DNA from: Lachnospiraceae bacterium
GTDB taxonomy: Bacteria > Bacillota > Clostridia > Lachnospirales > Lachnospiraceae
Assembly: GCA_017480565.1 (NCBI GenBank)
Contig: JAFVAL010000067.1
Location: 1 to 55,846 of the forward strand
Direction: 5' to 3'
Length of the DNA stretch: 55,846 nucleotides
Position 1 is the stretch's first letter; the number at the start of each line of letters is the position of its first letter. Shown here in pieces: positions 26,393 through 33,239 of the stretch. The notes beneath the pieces are model-generated. The model searched no databases. It was not told where the DNA came from and saw nothing but the letters and a program-made list of their open reading frames with translations. The position numbers were made by a program, and so were the translations under genes.

Positions 26393-27172
26393 ATGAAGAA
26401 GACAAATGTAATTGTGACAGGGAAATCTTATCTTGCACCGGGAATTATCAGCCTTTGGATCAAAGAAGAGGAGATGGCTAAGGAAGCAAAACCGGGGCAG
26501 TTTTTATCCATCTATTGCCGGGATAAGAGCAGATTGCTGCCAAGACCGATCAGTATCTGTGATGTGGATCCCGAAAATGGTGTTCTCCGGGTTGTATTTC
26601 GCATCGCCGGGGCCGGCACCGAAGAGCTTTCGAAGGCTGCAATTGGAGATCTGCTCTCTGTCTTAGGACCGTTGGGAAATGGCTATGATCTGAGAGAAGG
26701 ATGCGCCTTGCTGATCGGGGGCGGGATCGGGATTCCTCCGATGCTTTTCCTTGCCAAGGAGCTATCCAAAGAGCTGACGAAAGAGCAAATGACTGTGGTG
26801 CTTGGCTACCGTGATCAAAACCTGTTTTTGGCGAAAGAATTCGAAGCATTTGCCGAGGTTGTGATTGCAACCGATGACGGGTCTGTGGGGATACATGGAA
26901 CCGTGATTGACGCGGTTGTTTCAAATGAGATTTTTGCAGAACAAGTCTATGCCTGTGGGCCGACACCAATGCTTCGCGGGGTGAAGACATTTGCAGAAAA
27001 GGCAAAAATTCCTGCACAGATTTCGCTGGAAGAACACATGGCCTGCGGGATTGGTGCTTGCCTTGCCTGCGTCTGTCAGTCAAATGAGGTGGATACCCAC
27101 ACCAATGTGAAAAATAAACGCATTTGCAAGGATGGCCCGGTCTTTGATAGTGAGGAGGTGATCCTTGCATGA
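26393..27172 (+). CDS. pyrK: dihydroorotate dehydrogenase B, electron transfer subunit
   Basis: PyrK passes electrons from the PyrD FMN through its own FAD and [2Fe-2S] centre to NAD+. The 259-residue protein has an N-terminal FAD-binding beta barrel (LLPRPISICDVD), an NAD domain (LLIGGGIGIPPML) and the C-terminal cluster motif CGIGACLACVC. The start at 26393 discards an upstream extension that lies inside pyrF. It overlaps pyrD by 4 bases, fitting a heterotetramer of PyrD and PyrK. Confidence 0.94.
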   Translation: MKKTNVIVTGKSYLAPGIISLWIKEEEMAKEAKPGQFLSIYCRDKSRLLPRPISICDVDPENGVLRVVFRIAGAGTEELSKAAIGDLLSVLGPLGNGYDLREGCALLIGGGIGIPPMLFLAKELSKELTKEQMTVVLGYRDQNLFLAKEFEAFAEVVIATDDGSVGIHGTVIDAVVSNEIFAEQVYACGPTPMLRGVKTFAEKAKIPAQISLEEHMACGIGACLACVCQSNEVDTHTNVKNKRICKDGPVFDSEEVILA

Positions 27173-28074
27173 ATATGAAGGTAACGATTGCTGGCGTAGA
27201 ACTGAAAAACCCGGTCATGACAGCTTCAGGGACGTTTGGATCAGGCGCAGAATATGCGCAGCTGACCGATCTGAATAAACTGGGAGCGGTGGTCACAAAA
27301 GGCGTGGCAAATGTGCCCTGGCCGGGGAATGCGACGCCCAGGATCGCAGAGACTTACGGAGGCATGTTAAATGCGATCGGACTGCAAAACCCTGGCATTG
27401 ATCTGTTTGTAAAGAGGGATCTTCCATTCTTAAGGCAGTTTGATACGAAAGTGATCGTCAATGTCTGCGGGCATACCACAGAGGAATACTTAGAGGTTGT
27501 GGAGCGGCTTGCCGGGGAGCCTGCGGATCTGCTTGAGATCAATATTTCGTGTCCGAATGTCAAAGAAGGGGGCATCGCGTTTGGACAAGACCCCAAGGCG
27601 GTTGAGGCAATCACGAGGGAAGTCAAACGTGTGGCGAAACAGCCGATTATCATGAAGTTAAGCCCTAATGTGACGGATATTACGGTGATGGCGAAGGCTG
27701 CCGAGGCCGGTGGTGCGGATGCAATTTCGCTCATTAACACATTAACCGGAATGAAGATTGATATCCATAAGAGGAGCTTTGCGCTGGCCAATAAGACAGG
27801 CGGACTTTCGGGTCCTGCCATCAAACCGATTGCCGTGCGGATGGTCTATCAGGCGTCGCATGCGGTGCAGATTCCGGTGATCGGGATGGGTGGCATCATG
27901 ACCTGGGAAGATGCCTGCGAGTTTATGCTGGCAGGCGCAACGGCAGTGTCCGTCGGTACAGCTAATTTTGTCAATCCGAATGCAGCGGTGGAGATTGCTG
28001 AGGGCCTGGAGCAATATGCAAAGGAACTGGGAATTTCAGAGATCAGAGAGCTGATCGGAGCAGTGAAGGAATAG
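27169..28074 (+). CDS. pyrD: dihydroorotate dehydrogenase B, catalytic subunit
   Basis: PyrD oxidises dihydroorotate to orotate using FMN. The 301-residue class 1B protein has NPVMTASGTFGSG, the catalytic cysteine in INISCPNVKEGG (Cys128) and the FMN-phosphate site in GMGGIMTWEDA. The start overlaps the pyrK stop (ATGA). Inside the pyrK end lies GAGGAGGTGATCC (27152-27164), an almost complete match to the 16S rRNA 3' end, giving strong independent initiation. It forms the NAD-dependent complex with PyrK. Confidence 0.95.
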   Translation: MNMKVTIAGVELKNPVMTASGTFGSGAEYAQLTDLNKLGAVVTKGVANVPWPGNATPRIAETYGGMLNAIGLQNPGIDLFVKRDLPFLRQFDTKVIVNVCGHTTEEYLEVVERLAGEPADLLEINISCPNVKEGGIAFGQDPKAVEAITREVKRVAKQPIIMKLSPNVTDITVMAKAAEAGGADAISLINTLTGMKIDIHKRSFALANKTGGLSGPAIKPIAVRMVYQASHAVQIPVIGMGGIMTWEDACEFMLAGATAVSVGTANFVNPNAAVEIAEGLEQYAKELGISEIRELIGAVKE

Positions 28075-28086
28075 GAGAAAGTGGAG

Positions 28087-28761
28087 ATGGAAAAATACAA
28101 AGAAGAGTTTATTTCGTTTATGATGGAGTGTGGCGTACTGAAATTCGGGGATTTTGTCACAAAAAGTGGGAGAAAGACACCGTTTTTTGTAAACACAGGA
28201 TTCTACCGGACCGGCACGCAGCTCAGAAAGCTGGGAGAGTATTACGCCAAAGCAATTGCGCAGGCATTCGGTACAGATTTTGACGTTCTCTTTGGACCCG
28301 CGTATAAAGGAATTCCGCTTTCCGTTGCGGCCTCTATGGCGTTAAGTGAGCATTTTGGAGCGGACATTCGATACTGTTCCAACCGGAAAGAAATCAAGGA
28401 TCATGGGGATAAAGGGATCTTGCTTGGAAGTCCGATCTCTGACGGTGATCGCATCGTCATCATCGAAGATGTGACGACTGCGGGAACCTCAATCGGTGAG
28501 ACGATGCCGATCCTAAAAGCGCAGGGTGATGTCGATGTGATCGGTCTTGTGGTCAGTGTCGACCGGATGGAACGCGGTCAGGGAACAAAGAGTGCGCTGG
28601 AAGAAATCCGTGAGACTTATGGAATGAAAACAACTGCCATTGTAACTATGGAGGAAGTAGTCACATATCTGTACCAAAGAGAGGTAGCAGGTAAAGTTTG
28701 GATCGATGATGCCATGAAATGTGCAATCGATTCCTACTACAACGAATATGGAGTGAAATAA
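28087..28761 (+). CDS. pyrE: orotate phosphoribosyltransferase
   Basis: PyrE makes OMP from orotate and PRPP. The 224-residue protein has the PRPP-binding motif VIIEDVTTAGTSIGE, SGRKTPFFVNTG for orotate and the catalytic-loop KDHGDKG. The ATG at 28087 has GGAG at 28074-28077; a GTG at 28081 is a weaker alternative. It is the last gene of the pyr operon and is followed by a very strong terminator. Confidence 0.94.
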   Translation: MEKYKEEFISFMMECGVLKFGDFVTKSGRKTPFFVNTGFYRTGTQLRKLGEYYAKAIAQAFGTDFDVLFGPAYKGIPLSVAASMALSEHFGADIRYCSNRKEIKDHGDKGILLGSPISDGDRIVIIEDVTTAGTSIGETMPILKAQGDVDVIGLVVSVDRMERGQGTKSALEEIRETYGMKTTAIVTMEEVVTYLYQREVAGKVWIDDAMKCAIDSYYNEYGVK

Positions 28762-28789
28762 GAAAAGAAACCCATACAATTCACAGAAA

Positions 28790-28826
28790 AAACGACGTCT
28801 CGAGCTTCGAGACGTCGTTTTATTTT
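28790..28826 (+). terminator. pyr operon terminator
   Basis: A long perfect stem (ACGACGTCTCGA with TCGAGACGTCGT, GCT loop) is extended by flanking A and T pairs and followed by TTTATTTT. It is one of the strongest terminators in the window. Confidence 0.9.
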
Positions 28827-28892
28827 ATATTTGATAATTGAACATAATAAGTTAAAAACAATATATACTGAATTTTATTACAATATTTTATA

Positions 28893-28921
28893 TTTACATT
28901 CAAAAGGCATCTTGCTATGAT
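28893..28921 (+). promoter_or_regulatory. pilus operon promoter
   Basis: TTTACA (28893-28898) and TATGAT (28916-28921) are separated by 17 bp in an AT-rich gap. The first pilus-cluster ATG is 66 bases further on. Confidence 0.55.
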
Positions 28922-28944
28922 TGTCATCACCATCTTTTGCAACC

Positions 28945-28958
28945 GGTGGAAAACCACC
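28945..28958 (+). promoter_or_regulatory. leader hairpin before the pilus operon
   Basis: GGTGG and CCACC pair around an AAAA loop in the predicted 5' leader, 17 bases before the first ribosome binding site. The upstream CACC at 28929-28932 could pair with the same GGTG, an alternative structure. A regulatory role is speculative. Confidence 0.3.
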
Positions 28959-28986
28959 AGAATAAAAATTCACTTTGGAGGAGACA

Positions 28987-29286
28987 ATGAAGAGAACAGA
29001 ATTCGTAATCAAAGAAAACTATTCCTGGGAGTTAAGAGGGCCTCTTCCTTCTGATACAGAGGGAGAAGAGGTTGCCTGGCAAGAACAGGAGGAATGTTTT
29101 GAGAGCAAGAGAAGCGATGAAGTGGACTTAGAACCGAAAGAATACTTTCTACTAGGGGTGAAGTCTGCCCTCGAGATGTTAAAGAACGCATTGGAACACA
29201 CGGAAGTTGTCCTGGCAAAATCCGGGGAAGAATGTGAGGAAAGATCGGATGGAGGCACGAAATCAACCCACAGAGTATGTGGGTGA
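28987..29286 (+). CDS. unrecognised small acidic protein, first gene of the pilus operon
   Basis: I do not recognise this 99-residue protein. It has no signal peptide or membrane helix. It is rich in Glu in the middle (SDTEGEEVAWQEQEECFES) and has one likely amphipathic helix (LLGVKSALEMLKNALEHTEVVLAK), so it is probably cytosolic. TTGGAGGAG at 28975-28983 is a strong ribosome binding site. Its end overlaps the next gene by 38 bases. As the first gene after the pilus promoter it may regulate or chaperone pilus production, but the sequence shows only its position. Confidence 0.65.
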   Translation: MKRTEFVIKENYSWELRGPLPSDTEGEEVAWQEQEECFESKRSDEVDLEPKEYFLLGVKSALEMLKNALEHTEVVLAKSGEECEERSDGGTKSTHRVCG

Positions 29287-30028
29287 TCCACCTGCTTGGC
29301 TGTGCGGCTATCGGTTCTTAAAGATTTCAGGGAATAAGCGATATGCGGTTCGCGTCTGTTGCCCATGGTATCAGAAACAAGAAGACGGCAGAATGCAGTA
29401 TGGCCTCGAGGAACACGTCGTTGTGGTCGAGAGATTCTATGCTTACTGGACGATTCGGTGTCTTGCGTTTTGGAAGCTTGGTGAAGTGTCGCGAAAGGTA
29501 AAGGATGCAGACAATATTTCGCTTATGAAGGGCATTGGGAAAGACGTGGAGATTGATTTTCGGGTGTATCTGAGTGATCGGGAACACATGGCGGAACCTG
29601 AGATTCCGGATCCGATCTTGCTGCCTGAAATGGAGCTTGCTGACATCTCTACAGACAAAGTACGGTATGCTGCAGAATGTGCGATTTCCCAAATTCTCGT
29701 CCGAAACGATGCATTGATCGTGGAAGAGGAGTGTTGGATGAGCGATGCCTGGAAAGAGGCAAAGACTGAGGAACCGGAAGGCATGCAGCGATTTGGTCCA
29801 TTGATTCCTCTGAGGGATATTTTGCCCACAAGAAGGCATGGGCAGAATTATTTTGGTGAATCAGACCCGAGCCTGATTGCGAAATACGAACTGACCGCAG
29901 TATGGAATCCGGAAGAAGATCCTATCGTGCTGCAACAAGAGATGCACCTGCGGGATCATTTGACAGAGGAGATCGGCGTATGCAAAAAAGACCTGGTCGC
30001 AGAGACTATGCAAAGTCGCAGATCCTGA
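29249..30028 (+). CDS. unrecognised 259-residue protein in the pilus operon
   Basis: I do not recognise this protein. It has no signal peptide, no membrane helix and no sorting signal, so it is predicted cytosolic. The first half is aromatic and basic (WLCGYRFLKISGNKRYAVRVCC, FYAYWTIRCLAFWKLGEV) and the second half is acidic with many prolines (EPEIPDPILLPEMELADI). GAGGAAAG precedes the ATG at 29249. The gene overlaps the small acidic ORF upstream and the signal-peptidase homologue downstream (49 bases), so it is firmly part of the operon. No equivalent is known to me in streptococcal FCT regions. Confidence 0.7.
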   Translation: MEARNQPTEYVGDPPAWLCGYRFLKISGNKRYAVRVCCPWYQKQEDGRMQYGLEEHVVVVERFYAYWTIRCLAFWKLGEVSRKVKDADNISLMKGIGKDVEIDFRVYLSDREHMAEPEIPDPILLPEMELADISTDKVRYAAECAISQILVRNDALIVEEECWMSDAWKEAKTEEPEGMQRFGPLIPLRDILPTRRHGQNYFGESDPSLIAKYELTAVWNPEEDPIVLQQEMHLRDHLTEEIGVCKKDLVAETMQSRRS

Positions 30029-30558
30029 TGGAAGATGATTCCGTACGGCCTGAAAAAGCGTGCAAGAATCACACCTGGGACGATGCGAAGAGGCTTTCTG
30101 TCAAAGTGGCACTGATTGCACTCATTTGCTTTGTCATTCTGCATTACTTTTTGGGCATACGGGTACTCTATGGTAATAGTGGATATCCCTCGGTTCGCGA
30201 CGGTGATCTTGTGATTTACCGCATCTATGGCAAGGAAAACATCAACCGAGGAGATGTCGTTTTGTACAAGAAAGATGATAGAGTTGTCCCTGCAAGAGTG
30301 ATCGGACTGCCAGGGGAATCTATCGACATCACAGAGCAGGGAATCTTGGTTAACGGTGTCATTATGCCGGAGGAAATCATGTATCCGACTTCGAAATCCG
30401 AAGACGGTGTGGTATTCCCTGTCAGTGTTGGAACAGACACGTTATTTTTACTGAATGATTATCGCAGCGACCAGACAGATGGTCGAGAAAATGGCCCCAC
30501 ACCGACAGACGATGTTGTCGGAGTCATTGTGCTCTTAATACGGTGGCGAGGGTTTTAA
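29980..30558 (+). CDS. SipA-like signal peptidase I homologue of the pilus locus, catalytic lysine missing
   Basis: The 192-residue protein has a cytosolic N terminus, one membrane helix (VKVALIALICFVILHYFL, about residues 41-58) and an extracellular S26 peptidase domain. Box B is GNSGYPSVRDGD, with Ser67 at the nucleophile position. In box D the usual KRVIGLPGD reads ARVIGLPGE, so the general-base Lys is Ala105. In Streptococcus pyogenes, SipA also lacks catalytic residues yet is needed for pilus polymerisation. The ATG at 29980 has GAGGAG upstream. A pilus-assembly chaperone role is the likely reading rather than general secretion. Confidence 0.8.
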   Translation: MQKRPGRRDYAKSQILMEDDSVRPEKACKNHTWDDAKRLSVKVALIALICFVILHYFLGIRVLYGNSGYPSVRDGDLVIYRIYGKENINRGDVVLYKKDDRVVPARVIGLPGESIDITEQGILVNGVIMPEEIMYPTSKSEDGVVFPVSVGTDTLFLLNDYRSDQTDGRENGPTPTDDVVGVIVLLIRWRGF

Positions 30559-30611
30559 AGGTTTTAGAAAAAAGTCCGGCAGAGAAGAACTGCCGAAAGA
30601 GAGGAGAACTT

Positions 30612-31922
30612 ATGAAAATGCAACTTAGAAAATACGCTTGGGTTTTAGCGTTTGTTATGACGATCACACTGTTTGGGTCTTCCGTTTCCGCAGCAGGAAG
30701 TCGCTATTCTTCCACCATTGGAGGAAGCAAGACTACAACTTTTGATAAATATCTTGTGATGAGAGAAGGAACCGAGGTTCCCAATGCCAGTTTCCAGTTT
30801 ACGATCGCACCCGGTGCGGCACAAAGCTATGACCTAACTGCCGGCAAACTGGAAGTCCTGGCAGGGGTTGGTACGCCAACCATCACTTGGGATCATTCCG
30901 GTGCGCAGGCTGACGGAAAACTTGAGATCAAGCAGGGGGATGCGACGATTTTGCTTGCCAATAAAGGGGCAAGCGATTATGTAAAGAACCTGGATGACGG
31001 GGAGCAGTACGCGAAGCACACCGCAACCGTGGATTTCTCCAGCGTCACGTTCGATGAGCCGGGTATCTACCGTTATATTGTGACAGAAGCAGGTACGAAT
31101 CAGGCGATCGTAAACGATGAAGACCTGAACCGTGTGCTGGATGTCTACGTGATTGACGCATCCGATGCGAACGGAAAGAAGCTTGAGATCTCCAACTATA
31201 TTTTACATGCAACCGAAGATACGGTGGTGGGCATGGACGGAAATCTGTACGGCTCTGACGGCGCCGTCATCAAAGGTGGCAATGACGCTGCAGGCACTGC
31301 AAATGCAGACTACAAGAGCCAGGGATTTACCAATGAATATATTACATATGATCTGACGTTTTCAAAGACCGTAACAGGCAATCAGGGATCCCGAGATAAG
31401 ATGTTTTTATTTACCCTGAACATTGAAAATGCAGTTAAAGGAACCGTATATCAGGTCTCAATTGCAGACGATGGCAATGCACATACCACGGACGGTGATG
31501 CAGATGCTGCACCGGTGAAATCGACGGCAACGATCTATGCGGCGGCAGATATGGCATCCGGCAACGGTGTCTCAACTTTGACTGTGGGAAATGATGGTAC
31601 GGTAACTCACAATTTTTATCTGCAGCACGGACAGAAGATTGCTGTGCGCGGCATTGCAAAAGACACGAAATACACGCTGACAGAGGCTGCGGAAGATTAT
31701 CATCCGTCGGTGGAAGTGACGGAAGGCACCATCGGCGCAGGGCATGACAGCGTTGTGGTTGCAGCCGCTTCTGCGGACAATACAGAAGCCTTCACAAACC
31801 AACGTCAGGGCGTGATTCCTACCGGTATCGCTATGGCAGTTGTTCCCGGAATCTCTGTTCTCGCGATTGGCGGTGCTGGCTTGTTCTTCTTTGGCAGAAA
31901 GAAGAAAGAGTTTGAGGACTGA
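30612..31922 (+). CDS. major pilin with two isopeptide-forming domains
   Basis: The 436-residue secreted, sortase-processed pilin has a signal peptide (cleavage near Ala27/28), two FctA/Spy0128-type domains and a C-terminal sorting signal VIPTG (Ile402-Gly405), hydrophobic stretch and RKKK tail. Each domain shows the Lys/Glu/Asn set for an intramolecular isopeptide bond: Lys46, Glu159, Asn241, and Lys252, Glu358, Asn396. This mirrors the two-domain GAS backbone pilin. GAGGAG precedes the ATG. It should be the shaft subunit polymerised by the sortase downstream. Bond assignments come from motif position, not a structure. Confidence 0.87.
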   Translation: MKMQLRKYAWVLAFVMTITLFGSSVSAAGSRYSSTIGGSKTTTFDKYLVMREGTEVPNASFQFTIAPGAAQSYDLTAGKLEVLAGVGTPTITWDHSGAQADGKLEIKQGDATILLANKGASDYVKNLDDGEQYAKHTATVDFSSVTFDEPGIYRYIVTEAGTNQAIVNDEDLNRVLDVYVIDASDANGKKLEISNYILHATEDTVVGMDGNLYGSDGAVIKGGNDAAGTANADYKSQGFTNEYITYDLTFSKTVTGNQGSRDKMFLFTLNIENAVKGTVYQVSIADDGNAHTTDGDADAAPVKSTATIYAAADMASGNGVSTLTVGNDGTVTHNFYLQHGQKIAVRGIAKDTKYTLTEAAEDYHPSVEVTEGTIGAGHDSVVVAAASADNTEAFTNQRQGVIPTGIAMAVVPGISVLAIGGAGLFFFGRKKKEFED

Positions 31923-31946
31923 TACCTTAATACGGGGACAATATTA

Positions 31947-32663
31947 GTGAATGCACTAGAAATCATGCTGCATCGATGGATTCGATGGATGGACGGTTTG
32001 CTCCGGTTGGGATGTTTGGCGTTTTTCCTACTTGTATTGAGCCTTGGAATGTATTTTTCTTATGATATTTATCACGTCTATCAGAGAAGCAATTATGAAT
32101 CTGTAAAGAAATACAGACCTATAGCCAAGCAGGAGGAGAGTTTGAAGACATTATCGGAGGATTGTGTCGCATGGATTACCATTGACGGCACGTCCATAGA
32201 CGATCCCATTATGCAAGGGGAAGATAACATGGAGTATCTGAACAAGGATCCTTATGGAGAATATTCCCTCTCGGGGTCTATCTTTCTCGATGCCAGATGC
32301 AGCAGTGATTTCTCTGACGCTTACTCCTTGGTTTATGGACATCATATGGAGCACGGCGCAATGTTTGGCGCGTTGGATGCCTATGAAAGTCCAGACTATT
32401 TTCTTAAGCATCAAACAGGGACGCTAATCCTGGGAGATCGAAGGCTAGCCATCACATTTTTCGCATTTTTAGATACAGATGTCTCAGACATGCTTGTCTT
32501 TGCACCATCGGAAAATGAAGGGCCGCTTGCATCCATCAAGGAGAAGGGAGTCGTCTATTTTTGGCCGGAAGAAGAGCCAATCCTTTGTCTTAGCACTTGT
32601 CAGGATAGCGCTTCTCTTAAGCGAACCTGTTTGTTCGCAGTGATAGAAGGAGAAAATGATTGA
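31947..32663 (+). CDS. class B-type sortase (pilus polymerase)
   Basis: The 238-residue transpeptidase has an N-terminal membrane anchor (LLRLGCLAFFLLVLSLGMYF) and the class B pattern WITIDGTSIDDPIMQG, DNMEYLNKDPYGEYSLSGS. Catalytic residues are visible: His132 in VYGHHMEHG, Cys218 in LSTCQ and Arg226 in LKRTC. FCT-type pili of S. pyogenes are also built by a class B-like sortase, while most other Gram-positive pili use class C. The GTG start at 31947 has only GGGGAC upstream. It sits between the two pilin genes and probably links them. Confidence 0.88.
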   Translation: MNALEIMLHRWIRWMDGLLRLGCLAFFLLVLSLGMYFSYDIYHVYQRSNYESVKKYRPIAKQEESLKTLSEDCVAWITIDGTSIDDPIMQGEDNMEYLNKDPYGEYSLSGSIFLDARCSSDFSDAYSLVYGHHMEHGAMFGALDAYESPDYFLKHQTGTLILGDRRLAITFFAFLDTDVSDMLVFAPSENEGPLASIKEKGVVYFWPEEEPILCLSTCQDSASLKRTCLFAVIEGEND

Positions 32664-33239
32664 ATGAAAAGAATAATATTGATTCTGCTGATTCTACTGG
32701 CTGTTCCTTTCAATGCAGCAACGGTAATGGCAGCAGAAGGATTTGGAAAGATCCCTGTCGCAATTGCAGAAAATGGCTCTGCAGAATCTTGTCTGATCTT
32801 GGTAAAACAAAAGACAGAAAAGGACTGGGAACTGGTTTCTGAGATGACGCTAAAAGCAGGGGACAAAGATGACATTGTGCTTCCATTTGAGGAACCAGGT
32901 TCTTATGAATATCTGGTGGAAGAACTGCCGGGGACGTTAGAAGATGTCAAATATGATACGACCAAATATCATATCATGATGACTGTGATCGTTGAGGGCG
33001 AAAGGGAAGAGCCAGTTATCTGTGTTACCTCTGATAAAACGGATGAGAAAGCAACGCAGATCTGCTTTATCAATCAGAGAACAGAAAAGATCCAGACTGT
33101 GCCAAAAACCGGAGATCTGGAACATTTTGAATTATGGTTGGTTCTGCTGAATTTGAGTTTATCCTTGATGATTGTTTTGCTGTATTTCAGATTCAGAAAT
33201 CGGTCTGACAAACCAAGCCAAAAGGGAGGAGAGAAATGA
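32664..33239 (+). CDS. FctB-like minor (basal) pilin
   Basis: The 191-residue surface protein has a signal peptide (LILLILLAVPFNAATVMAA), one pilin isopeptide-type beta domain (SYEYLVEELPG with the candidate catalytic Glu, CFINQRT with the candidate Asn) and a sorting motif VPKTGD (Val146-Gly150) followed by a hydrophobic helix and basic tail. Size and position after the sortase match FctB, the wall-anchored base subunit of FCT pili. The ATG directly follows the sortase stop, with AGAAGGAG upstream. The following adhesin gene overlaps it by 4 bases. Confidence 0.8.
   Translation: MKRIILILLILLAVPFNAATVMAAEGFGKIPVAIAENGSAESCLILVKQKTEKDWELVSEMTLKAGDKDDIVLPFEEPGSYEYLVEELPGTLEDVKYDTTKYHIMMTVIVEGEREEPVICVTSDKTDEKATQICFINQRTEKIQTVPKTGDLEHFELWLVLLNLSLSLMIVLLYFRFRNRSDKPSQKGGEK

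Noticed and set aside
28762..28986. Extra gene or insertion sequence in the gap before the pilus operon
   Set aside because: Only the pyr terminator, AT-rich sequence, a promoter and a small hairpin are seen. No inverted repeats or transposase remains were found.
29207..29248. Longer start for the 259-residue pilus-operon protein
   Set aside because: The extra codons sit in the preceding gene and lack a ribosome binding site. GAGGAAAG supports 29249.
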